From Xestospongia bergquistia (lineage: Eukaryota > Porifera > Demospongiae > Haplosclerida > Petrosiidae): DNA of 64,000 bases. How positions within the stretch are numbered: position 1 is the stretch's first letter; each line of letters opens with the position of its first letter. The translations under genes were made by a program, and so were the position numbers. The notes beneath the pieces are model-generated. The model was not told the DNA's origin and made no database searches. It worked only from the letters and a program-made list of their open reading frames with translations. This document shows, piece by piece, positions 36,174 through 47,878 of this stretch. Where the stretch lies: positions 4,590,501 through 4,654,500 of the forward strand of contig OZ014412.1 in NCBI GenBank assembly GCA_963965975.1, written 5' to 3'.

Positions 36174-37060
36174 TATAGTGCACTTTATGAATATATATAT
36201 GATTTCATACATAGTGTGTGTGTGTGTGTGGTCTTTTATGAACTTTCATACATCTTTATATTGGTTTTAATTTATTTAAAAACATTTACATGAGAATTTG
36301 ATGTCGTAAAATAATATTAAACATAATAACTATCCAATAGAAGTGCTATGTCTAAGACTATATAATGTATTAAGGATTTTTACATTTACTTCATTGTTTT
36401 TTAATCCTTCTAAAGAATAAACCTTAATAACCATATATGGACTTCTGCTGGGGGTTAATATACACTTTGTTATAATTTTCTACTATGGTATAAAACATCT
36501 AGTTCTATCTATCACCATTAAACTACAAATACTATGAACAAAGTAAGATTGGAAACTATCATAGTATCTATGGTTTGATGGTGAGTCACCTGTGGAGTCT
36601 GATCTGTTATACAATACAATAGGGAAGTTGATTATGATATTCAAAAACGTAGGTATAACACCCATTCTCTATGATCCATCATACATTGTAGATGTTGTAA
36701 GTACATGAATAGAATTATACACTTTGTTAAAAAAATTACCTATTGGTTTATCAAACATGCAGTCTTGTTCCTTGACCTGCTTTACTATAGTAGGTCTAGG
36801 AAATAGACTAATTACTAGTATAACTAGTGGATTACAGCCTGGATTGCTGAATTTACTTAATAACGTCCCAAAATTATGAATAATATTTGAGTTAATTGAG
36901 TTAAAAATTACTCTTCCAGTGTCTACATGTACTGATTCAGTGGGCTTTCCCTGTCTGAACAATAATTTATTTAAAGATTATTACTCTTTATGTGTGTACA
37001 TGTACTGATTCAGTGGACATTCCCTGGGGAACTACAGGCCCAACTTAAAGTAATATTAAG
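36174..37060 (-). repeat. TRIM spacer repeat with two antisense ORFs (copy 2)
   Basis: Near-identical to 33052-33932. The antisense ORFs are at 36669-36962 (97 codons) and 36483-36665 (60 codons). The first changes its C-terminus through small indels. The spacer and TRIM together form a tandem unit of about 3.13 kb. Confidence 0.6.
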
Positions 37061-39213
37061 ATGGCAGAGAAAATAGTACCTAGTACCTCCTCAGCCCTCA
37101 AGACACTAGAGGAACAACTCACTTGTGCTATATGTCTTGACATCTATACCAACCCTAAGACCTTACCATGTCTTCATTCTTTTTGTCAACAATGTCTGAA
37201 GGATTTACCACTAGATCCTCAAGGAGATAACTACTTCATGTCTTGTCCCATTTGCTGTCATCATACCCAGTTACCTCAACCAGCAGGAGTAGATGGCTTT
37301 CTCATAGCTTTCCAAATTAACAACCTCAAGGGGGTCTACAATGTGATAAGTTTCTTTGTCAAAAATGTATTGATGTTCACAAGAATTGGGCTGCCCATAC
37401 TGATCATAAAATAGCAAGTCTTGATGAGGTGTCAATTTCTCAAATGGTTCCTGAGAAGCAGGAGATAAAATGTTCCAATCATAATAAACATTCAAAGATC
37501 TTTTGTAGAACATGTGAAGAGCTCATATGTCGTGACTGTATTGTACGTATTCATAGAGATCATGATTACAATGTGGTTTCTGATTGCTATTCCCAACATC
37601 GTCATAATTTGGAAACAAATCTGCAGTCAGTTCGTGACAACATCTCTGTTGTTTCTGCCATTTTAACTGCTCTACCAGTCAAAGAAAATGAAATCAAAGA
37701 GCAAGGAGAAGTCATCAAAGAGGAGATACATGTCATGGTGGAAGAAATGATTGATGTCCTTCGTCAATCTGAGAGACAGCTGACTAGTGATGTGGACACA
37801 GTCACTGGTCATAAACTGCAGGTGTTATCAGAGGATAAGAAGAAATGCGAAATAAGATTGAATGAATTGAAGGATTGCCAGACATTTGTGGAACAAAGTC
37901 TTAAGATATGTAGTCAACAAGAAGTGGTTATCTCTACAAAACAAATGATGAAGCGTATGAATCAAGTGAATCATAACATTGAAGAGTTTAATCCTAAAGA
38001 GAAAGCTGATGTCCATTTTATCAAAGACAGCAAGATTGTTGATACACTACATCATATTGGAGATATTGTGTTTTTCTCAACTACTGTTCTACAACAGTGT
38101 AAAGTCAAGAAGATTGATTGTCAGCACATCACTGTAAATAAAAAAACAGTATCATTTCCATTATCTATCCAATTTTCTGATTCCAGTCTTCTTACTGTTC
38201 CTCTATCATCACTCAGTTGTAGTTTAGTACCAGTTGGTGTAATTTCACCCATCACAGCTATAGTCACTACCACCACCCATCCTGGAGTGTATACAATCCA
38301 TTGTGATCCCATAACTAGCCGTTGTTATGAAGTTAATGTTCGAGTTAATGGTGTCCAAGTTGATTGCACCTCACTAGCAATCCCTTTTAATCCCTACAAT
38401 GATAAAATCACTCCAGTATATATTATACCAGAACTTAACAGGCCGTGGGGAGTTGTTGTAACTGATGATGGACATATTATAGTAAGTGAGAATAATAGCA
38501 ACTGTGTTACAGTACTTAATATAGACGGTAAAAAGGTGAAATGTTTTGGTAAGAATAGTGGAGGAATTGGAAATGTCAAATTCACACATCCTCGTGGTGT
38601 AGCTATTACTCCAGATAACTTCATTCTTGTTGCTGATAGTCACAAGATCCAGAAGATATCTATGAATGGGGAGTGTATTGCATCAGTTGGTAAACAAGGT
38701 AGTGGACCAATGGAATTTAATAGCCCTTGTAGTATGACCATTTCTCCTATAACTGGACATATTTATGTTGCAGATTATAATAACCATCGTATACAAGTCT
38801 TAAATCCTGATCTAACTTTCTCTCACACATTTGGTACTTATGGATCTACCAAAGGAAAGTTTAATAATCCAAGAGATGTTGCTGTTGATAGACAAGGGTT
38901 AGTGTATGTAGCTGATACTGGTAATCGTCGTATCCAGATGTTCACTCCTGATGGTCAGTACTTGTTCCAGTTTGGTACTGAAGGACCTGGTTTTGGAATT
39001 ACAATAGATGATAACAATCTAGTCTATGTTACAGAACAATATTATCATGATTTCTTACTAAGTTATTCCTACAATGTTTATATCTATACTACTAAAGGTG
39101 TTTATGTATGCTATTTCGGCAATCTTTATTGTGGTCGTGGAATAACATTTGACAGAGAGGGATGCTTTTTGTATGTTTGTGACCACGGTAATAATAGACT
39201 AGTAGTGTATTGA
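37061..39213 (+). pseudogene. TRIM-NHL copy 3, broken by an 82-bp deletion in B-box 1
   Basis: The RING region reads open from 37061 to 37414 (117 codons, all eight ligands present). Compared with TRIM2, 82 bp are missing at about 37343, from CTAATGACAAAAG to the Cys-Lys-Glu of B-box 1, with AAT shared at both breakpoints. This shifts the frame and removes most of B-box 1. A second long frame resumes (37429-39213, 594 codons) with B-box 2, coiled coil, filamin-like domain and full NHL region and no further stops. A 6-bp in-frame loss is also present near 37435. It is probably a recent pseudogene. Two separate products, RING-only and B-box2-to-NHL, remain formally possible. Confidence 0.85.
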
Positions 39214-40192
39214 TATAGGACACTTTATGAATACATTGTGTGTGTGGATTTTTGTGAATTTTCATGCATCATTTTATTGATGCAAATTTGTTTAAAATGT
39301 TTACATGAGAATTTCATGTCATAGATGATATTTTATATGATAAATACGTATTTATCTAAGACTGTATAGTGTATTAAGGATTGTACATTACTTCATTGTT
39401 TTTAAATTCTTCTAAAGAATAAACCTTAACAACCGTATATGGACTTCTGCTGCGGGTTAATATACACTTTGTTGGTTTTAATTTCTACTATGGTGTAGTT
39501 CTATATATATATATCATCAAAATACAAATACTATAAACAAAATATGATTGAAAACTATCGTAGTATCTATGGTTTGATGGTGAGTCACCTTGATTATGAT
39601 ATTCAAAAAAATAAAGCCAATTGCCCATCATACATTGTAGATATTGTAAGTACATGATAGAATTATACACTGTGTTAAAGATTTGGTTTATCAAACATAC
39701 AGTCTCACTCATAGATCTACTGTCTAGAAATAAGACTAATTGCGAGTATAACCAGCGGATTACAACCTGAATTACTGAATTTACTGAATAATGTCCCTAA
39801 ATTATGAATAATATATTAGTTAAGTAGGTTAAAATCATTATTCTTTATGTGTGTACATATATTGATTCAGTGGACATTCCCTTGGGAACTATAGGCCCAA
39901 CTTAAAGTAATATTAAGATGGCAGAGAAAATAGTACCTAGTACCTCCTCAGCCCTCAAGACACTAGAGGAACAACTCACTTGTGCTACTTAATAACGTCC
40001 CAAAATTATGAATAATATTTGAGTTAATTGAGTTAAAAATTACTCTTCCAGTGTCTACATGTACTGATTCAGTGGGCTTTCCCTGTCTGAACAATAATTT
40101 ATTTAAAGATTATTATTCTTTATGTGTGTACATGTACTGATTCAGTGGACATTCCCTGGGGAACTACAGGCCCAACTTAAAGTAATATTAAG
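39214..40192. repeat. TRIM spacer, decayed, with a duplicated TRIM 5' end
   Basis: The spacer is diverged and has lost the antisense ORFs. At 39918-39988 a TRIM start (ATGGCAGAGAAAATAGTACC up to TGTGCTA) is fused to a second copy of the upstream spacer (from CTTAATAACGTCCC). The real TRIM4 start then follows at 40193. This is a footprint of unequal exchange. Confidence 0.85.
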
Positions 40193-42002
40193 ATGGCAGA
40201 GAAAATAGTACCTAGTACCTCCTCAGCCCTCAAGACACTAGAGGAACAACTCACTTGTGCTATATGTCTTGACATCTATATCAACCCTAAGACCTTAACA
40301 TGTCTCCATTCTTTCTGTCAACAATGTCTGAAGGATTTACCACTAGATCCTCAAGGACATAACTACTTCATCTCTTGTCCCATTTGCTGTCATCATACCC
40401 AGTTACCTCAACCAGCAGGAGTAGATGGCTTTCTCAAGGCTTTCCAAATAAACAACCTTAAGGAGGTCTACAATCTAATGAGAAAAGTATCAGGACATCA
40501 ACAGGTAACCTGTAATAACTGTACTACAACTAATGCCACAATGTATTGATGTTCACAAGAACTGGGCTGCCCATACTGATCATAAGATAGCAAGTCTTGA
40601 TGAGGTATCAATTTCTACCTCTCAATTGCTTCCTGAAAGCAGGAGATAAAATGTTCCATTCATAATAAACATTCAAAGATCTTTTGTAGAACATTTGAAG
40701 AGCTCATATGTCGTGACTGTATTGTACGTATTCATAGAGATCATGATTACAATGTGGTCTCTGATTGCTATTCCCAACATCGTCATAATTTGGAAACAAG
40801 TCTGGAATCAGTTTGTGACAATATCTCTGTTGTTACTGCCATTTTAACTGCTGTACCAGCCAAAGAGAATGAGATCAAAGAGCAAGGAGAAGTTGTCAAA
40901 GAGGAGATACATGTCATGGTGGAAAAAATGATTGATATCCTTCGGCAATCCGAGAAACAGCTGACTAGTGAGGTGGACACAGTTATTGGTCATAAACTAC
41001 ATATGTTATTAGAGGATAAGAAGAAAAGTGAAATAAGATTACTTCTTACTGTTCCTCTATCATCACTCAGTTGTAGTGTGTACCAGCTGGTACAGCTACA
41101 CCCACGACAGCTATAGTCACTACCACCACCCATTTTGGAGTATATACAATACATTGTAGTCCTGTAACTTCTGGTCACTATCAAGTTAATGTTCAAGTTT
41201 TTAATTATGTCCAAGTTGATAGCACCTCATTAGTGATCCCTTTTAGTTTACAGTACGCACTGTAACTGAACTGAACAGACTTTATGGAGTTGCTGTGACT
41301 GATGATGGACATATTAGGAAAAAAGTGAAATCTTTTGGTCAGAATATTGAAGGAAGTGGAAATGTCAAATTCACTTATCCTCGTGGTGTAGCTATTACTC
41401 CAGACAATTTTATTCTTGTTGCTGATAGTCACAAGATCCAGAAGATATCTAATGATGGGGAGTGTATTGCATCAGTTGGTAAACAAGGTAGTGGACCACT
41501 GGAATTTAATTACCCTCATGGCATCACCATTTCTCCTATAACTGGACATATTTACATTGCAGATTATAATAACCATCGTATACAAGTCTTAAATCCTGAT
41601 CTAACTTTCTCTCACACATTTGGTACTTATGGATCTACCAAAGGAAAGTTTAATAATCCACGTGATGTTGCTGTTGATAGACAAGGGTTAGTATATGTAG
41701 CTGATACTGGTAATAGTCGTATCCAGATGTTCACTCCTCATGGTCAGTATTTGTTCCAGTTTGGTACTGAAGGACCTGGTTTTGGAATTGCGATAGATGA
41801 TAACAATTTAGTTTACGTTACAGAAGAATATATTAACTATTTCTTACTAAGTCATGCTTACAATGTTTGTATCTATACCACTAAAGGTGAATACATACAC
41901 TATTTTGGTAGTCTTTATTGTGGTCGTGGAATAACATTTGACAGAGAGGGATGCTTTTTGTATGTTTGTGACCATGGCAATAATAGACTAGTAGTGTATT
42001 GA
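40193..42002 (+). pseudogene. TRIM-NHL copy 4, multiply deleted pseudogene
   Basis: An intact RING and part of B-box 1 (to 40549) are followed by a deletion and frameshift inside B-box 1, then a one-base indel near 40634. A large deletion near 41040 joins the coiled coil to the filamin-like domain (LLTVPLSSLSC). Another loss removes the first NHL blade (near 41320). The last 235 codons (41295-42002) are open and almost identical to TRIM2, including the YINYFLLSHAYNVCIYTTKG blade. The gene cannot make a full TRIM-NHL protein. Confidence 0.92.
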
Positions 42003-42828
42003 TATAGTGCACTTTATGAATATATCATTTCATATATAGTGTGTGTGTGGACTTTTATGAACTTTCATAAATCATTTTATTGTTGCTAATTTGTTTAAAA
42101 ATATTTACATGAGAATTTGATGTCATAGAATAATATTATACATAATAACTAGCCAGTAGAAGTGTTATGTCTAAGACTATATTGTGTATTTAGCATTTAT
42201 AATACATTGAAATTGACTTTCAGTCTGATTGGAGCTTGTATATTTAATATACTTCTTTGATAATATGCATCCTCTAAAGACTAAACATTGACAACAGTTC
42301 ACGAACTTAGTGCTAGGGGGCTAATTTACACCTGGTTGTAATTTCTACTATATACAGTTCTGAGACTATCTATCACGACCATATTACAAATACAGACAAA
42401 ATAAGACAACAAATAGTATATATGGTTTGATGGTGAGCCACCTGCATGTGTGGGGGTCTACATTTAGTAGACATGATTCTCCGCTATGTCCAATAGGAAT
42501 AAAATAATTTGTATAGCTAATGGTAGAATTGTACCTTGCCAAACCTGTTTGAAACTTGTTTTAATCATACTATGTGTTTTTTTGATAAAAAAAAAGACAC
42601 AGACAAAAAGAAAATATACTGATTGTTTCATTTAAAACAAGGTTAATAATACAATGTTAAGTCAACATTAACACAGCAATAATACAATGTTAAGTCAACA
42701 TTAACACAGCAATAATACAATGTTAAGTCAACATTAACACAGCAATAATACAATGTTAAGTCAACATTAACACAGCAATAATACAATATGCAATATCTGC
42801 ACGTCAAATCATATTTTGAGAAATTTTT
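42003..42828. other. Intergenic between TRIM4 and SID1 E
   Basis: Diverged TRIM spacer to about 42330, then AT-rich DNA with no gene, then the 33-bp minisatellite (42645-42786) next to the SID1 E stop codon. Confidence 0.5.
42645..42786. repeat. 33-bp minisatellite at the SID1 E 3' end
   Basis: About four near-identical units (ATACAATGTTAAGTCAACAT, then TAACACAGCAATA). The inverse-complement version is found 3' of SID1 F (55515-55645), so the array predates or accompanied the E/F inversion. Confidence 0.95.
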
Positions 42829-45800
42829 TCATTCTACATCTTTTAATCCATCATCCAATGTCAACATAAACTAGAGACAGAGAGAAAAAGAGAGATGAGT
42901 ACAGTGCAAATCATAGTGACACATGAGAATATTAATAGTAATTGTGACTTCAATTGATGTTTCTTTACAACAATGAAATGAGATAGTCACTATCTTACCA
43001 AAAATGAAAAGAACAGAGCAAGTGCAGATACAAAATGCCAGATATCATGGTTGTCATAGAAATCAAATAATATACAATCTTTGTTATATTGTCGTGATTC
43101 AGCTGGTGATGCCTAAATTGATAATTAGAACTTAATACACTATTAACATCATCACATGTTATATCAACATTAATACAATATTAACACAATGTTATATCAA
43201 CATTAATAAACTATTAACTCAATACTAACATCCTTTTAACTCAAGATTAACACAACTTAAACTCAATACTACTATAATAAAAAATGCAAACTTACTTTCC
43301 ATTGAGCAACATTATTAGAATAGAAATAAAAAGCAGCTGGCCAACACACTCCCATTATGACGAGAAACACAAAAGGCAATACTGTCCATTGCTCTTTAAA
43401 ATAGAACTAAAAATATGTCATGAATAAAATAAAAATAATTGTCTACATACTTTAGATAAGACATGCTTTATAGTGATTAAGAGCAAGTTGGCAACAAAAA
43501 GATATAGTACTATTGATGGTACATCTTTCCTTAAAAATACCAAACAGAAAGAGCTAAAAGAAGTAAATATCATTAGTAATTAATGTCAATTAAAGGGTTT
43601 AACTCACACTGCAATGTTAACCATCAGCATGATTATCATTCCGAAAAGTCTACACTAAATAAATAGAAATTGAGTCATTGTTTGATCTCCATGGTAACAT
43701 ATGACTTCACCTACTTTACGTTTGGGTTGAAGTTCTCTACAATTCTCCCAGCTATTACAAGGTACACACCAGGTTTTGAGCCAATTATAAATTCTCTTGC
43801 AAATATCACACTCTAACAATTATAAATATGCACATTAATATTATTAAGCCACACCCACCTATCCATTGGTCTATCTTCCAATCATGATCAAAATAGAAGG
43901 AGACACAAAATATGAAAATCAAAATGACAACAAGGGCTAAGAGTGTTGCTCTGGTTGGCCAATATGCCTTTGAATCTTCATACTAGAAAAAACATACATA
44001 ATTAAATCAATCAATTAATTAATTACTCCATTGCATTTATTAATCGGTCTGTTTAATTCGATCTGTCCATCTATCTATCCATCCATTCTTACTATGCCAA
44101 TTAAAGTTAGAAAAATGACAACGCCAAAGCAGAAGAAAGCAATAAAGGCATTAGAGTGAATATCAATGCGTCTCCTTTGAAGTAGCTTAACAATTAGTAG
44201 TCCACTAATGATAAACATGAATGCTGTATCTATATGAGATACCATATATATTAAATATATAATATATTCCAATTATAAGAATCATGGCATAATTTTGAAC
44301 TTACCAAATTGAAAATTATTATTACTGGGACAAATGTGATAAAAGGCAGACATAAATCCCTCCATTACTGAGGCAAAACCTAGATAAGGTAGTTATTACA
44401 TAATTAACTGTTAACTACAGGGTCTTACCCATAGCATAATAGATGCCAAAAGATTGAGAAATATCATAATTCTAAATTATAAACAAAGAATAAACTTTGA
44501 AGAAAACTTAAATTTTTTCAAACCTTTTTTTCTTTTCTAGATTTATAATGTCTATAGAATTAACAATGCATTAAGTATGATCACAAATACATATATGATA
44601 CAGTAATATTAATATCACTATTGTGTTAGTATTACATTAACACTAACCTAATTCCAACAATTACAATAAAAGTTAATCCCAGTATCACAAAACCAATATT
44701 ACTCCAAGTACTGTTAAAAGAACTATACAAAATAATATTAAAATCACATCACATTCTATAGCTGTCATTGACTCACCTTAGTGCTCCAAGAGGGTGGGAA
44801 CATTTGAAATTATAATAACAAGCATCTTGATCACCACTGCTATTTAATATCTAAATGGACAGATGAATTAGAAATGGATGGATAAAGAGATTGACATACT
44901 AGTTGTTCTGCTAGTACCAGCTGGAACGCAGGGAGTCCATAAAAGATACCCACTGTTATAGTATTCCTAAAGAGATTGACAAATGAATGTGTGTGTGTGT
45001 GTGCAAATAAGGGGACTCACCATCCATACACAGAGTGCTTTTTATGTAATTCAGAAATAGGTATCTGTAGTTGGTTAGGATTCCGCATTTCATTCTGATG
45101 AAGGTGGGAGGAGAATAACTAAAAGTGTTGTTTCATAAACTAACCTGGATTGTCCCTTTATTGGTCACCTTAGCTATAGAGAGATAAACAACAAATACAC
45201 GATCATTATACAACTGTTGCTATAGTAACAACCCTCACTCTCTGATTCTTTATCAGCAGCATCATAACTGTTATCGGAAGTATTATAAAGTAACCTAGCA
45301 TAGTCTGGAGAGATAGTTGGATGAATGAATGGATGGATAGAAAGTTAAATAAATGGATGAATGTGTAGGCAATGGACAAATGGATAACTATATTTTTAAA
45401 ATATGTCTTTCTCTTCACCTTTTTTCTTACAACAGTAACATGGACATACAAATGCACTAGTAAAATAGAGAGAATATATAATTATTAATAGTCATTACTA
45501 TAGCAACTATAATAACAAATTATCCAACTATTGGTTCATTTTAACAACTAATTCATCATTACTAACAAATTATTAATCCATTCCTTACTAATGACAACAA
45601 GGACATATAAAGATAACACAGACAACAACTCCCAATACAAAGAACAAAATTACAGGAGCAATGATTGCTACAGGATACTGACTAGCTATAAAGGAAATTA
45701 ATATGACACATAATATCATATATATTATACATAACAATACATAACAATAGTAATATGTATTGTACCTGGTTTCCATGGCTTCACAGTAAGTGTTACATAA

Positions 45801-47451
45801 TAAGGATCATATAAATCACCAGATGGATTTGGGAGAGTAATGTTTGCTTGTGTTAGTTTATGACAGAGAGAACCCTCAGCTACAATAACAATAATAAAGA
45901 AGTCATCACTTTCTATTGTTTCATGCTTAAAAAGGAAAAAAAACCAATAATAATAAAATAACTAGACATTATTATGTGTGTACTAACAGCTGTAACAGTA
46001 AGTGAAGCATCTGTAATCATTGTTTGATAGACACCTTTAGAACGAGCATTTTGTAATAAGTCATTTACTGGACACTAGAGACACAGACAGATAAATGGAT
46101 GGATGAATACTAATATTACTTACTGTAGCATTTTGTACTGATACAATAGCACAACCACTTTTATTAGAAGAATTAGCTACAACATGAACAGTTGAATGTC
46201 CTTCTGGAAACTTGAAGTAATATATCTGAGGTGTGTATTAACAAAAAATGTTATCATTTACACAGTAATATTATAATAGTGAATGCAACAATAACAAAAA
46301 TCAATTTCTGATCTTTACCTGAGGTGCATTTGCTGCAGCATAGAAACTCATTGACTCATCTAACCTGTGGAAAATGGAGAATAATCATTATCTCTCTCTC
46401 TCATTCCTTACGTTAAATTAAAGTTATCAACTGGTTCTATTTCAATATTATATTCTAGTTCTTCAGAGCTACTAGTAAAGACATCAATATACATAGCAAC
46501 TTCTTGTTCATTAGTATTATTATCTCTGAACACAGTACTACATATTGTACGATAGGAAGTATCAAAACTAGTAGAATACCTGAAATAAAAAACAATGAAA
46601 AATGACTAATGACTTTTAGTAGCTATCTGTCCATTTAACAATCTATCTACAAACCACCCATCCATTCAACTCAGATTGAGTGAAAGTACAAAGGTTATGA
46701 TAACTGGTTAGAGTACTATAAAGATACATCTGTTGTTATGATAATTAAGATCATTACGTTTGTAATTGTAGTGGTAGTTTCCATGTTTGGACATTGCTAT
46801 TATCTCTAGTTACAAAAACAACTGGGTCTCTCTCAGTAGCATTAACGGATTTAGTCTTCATACGAAACACCTAAGTATGAGAATGGAAAAGTATGAGAAT
46901 GAGGACAACTACAGGTATAAGAATGAGACTAATATGAAACATATAAACTATATTAAGAATGAACAGTATCAAGAATAACAAAATTTGTAGAAGGAAAAAA
47001 TATTTCTGTGTAGAAAAATAGCTATAAAAGTTGTTCAGTATATTATGTATGAGGAAAACCTCCATAGTAACTGTAATAGTCACGCTATAAAGAATTCTAC
47101 AAAGATGATAGAAGAGACTATTTCAAGATGCTTGGATGAATGCGGCGCCATGTGAGGTGTTGTGTACTTCTACAAACTACTTACTGCATTTCTGTACTTA
47201 GTACTTACTGCATTTCTGCTACTCTTGTCGCTGCACTCAATGAACGTATTATTAATAATCCAAACGTTCGTGTTGAGGTTCTTTACGTTCCTAGTCTCGT
47301 TAGTACATGGACTACCAAAGAACAGTTGTATTGTAGGACTCTCGTTAGATAAACTGCTGTCAATGTATTCATATTCGAACAGTTTTGAAAAGCTCACAGC
47401 AAACAGAGAGATCAGTACCAAAATAAAAAAAGACTGAAAGTAAGATGCCAT
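42829..47451 (-). CDS. SID1-family transmembrane dsRNA channel, copy E
   Basis: Exon 1 (to 47451) starts [22 protein letters not shown] (signal peptide) and carries the A/E/F-type [10 protein letters not shown] patch. Its 5' splice site is tandemly duplicated: exon 1 may end at 47209 or 47185, a 24-nt in-frame difference. TM1 is in the exon at about 45590-45690, the [18 protein letters not shown] motif near 44310-44385, and [12 protein letters not shown] then [10 protein letters not shown] near 43020-43110. Exon 9 uses an early donor (AAAAAAG then GTGAAG) that keeps phase. The C-terminus ends LKDVE, 10 residues shorter than copy F, with the stop at 42829. Exons checked are open. It is the closest paralogue of F and lies head-to-head with it, TRIM5 between. 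Confidence 0.86.
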
Positions 47452-47878
47452 CTATTCAGATTCTGATGAAGTTAGCCTCACATGACCCAATTGATTATGA
47501 GTAGGAGTTAGGAATATCTATGATGTGGTTTTGTTAGGGAATGCAAGGATAACTTAGATTTTTCTCAGAATATACTTGTTTGATGTCAACTTCAAAGTCA
47601 ACAACCACAGTGTCAGGTTCATATTGTAGTTATGGATTTTCAGCTTTCTCTTGAATGATATGAAAGTCTATCATAAATAGCTCTACATTTATTTATTAAT
47701 TTTTTTCAAATTTTTGAATAATAATTATCAATGAAAATTTCAAAAAATTCTATTAATTAGAAATAGGCAAACCCGTATTATTATTGTATTAAAATTTAAG
47801 CAGGCGATCCCGGACGAACCCCCTTGGATCAATCTTTTCTCCAACTATTTACATATTATTGATCATATCCAGTTTGTT
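47452..47878. promoter_or_regulatory. Divergent intergenic region between SID1 E and TRIM5
   Basis: 427 bp separate the start codons of SID1 E (-) and TRIM5 (+). Any shared or bidirectional promoter must lie here, although I see no defined element. The stretch next to TRIM5 (TCTTTTCTCCAACTATT, then GATCATAT) is also found upstream of TRIM6, so it may be TRIM5/6 5' UTR or promoter. The stretch next to SID1 E (GCCTCACATGACCCAATTGA) recurs upstream of SID1 F. Confidence 0.4.

Noticed and set aside
37061-39213. TRIM3 frame break as an intron
   Set aside because: The junction lacks intronic extra sequence. Compared with TRIM2 it is a loss of 82 bp with AAT microhomology, so splicing cannot restore B-box 1.
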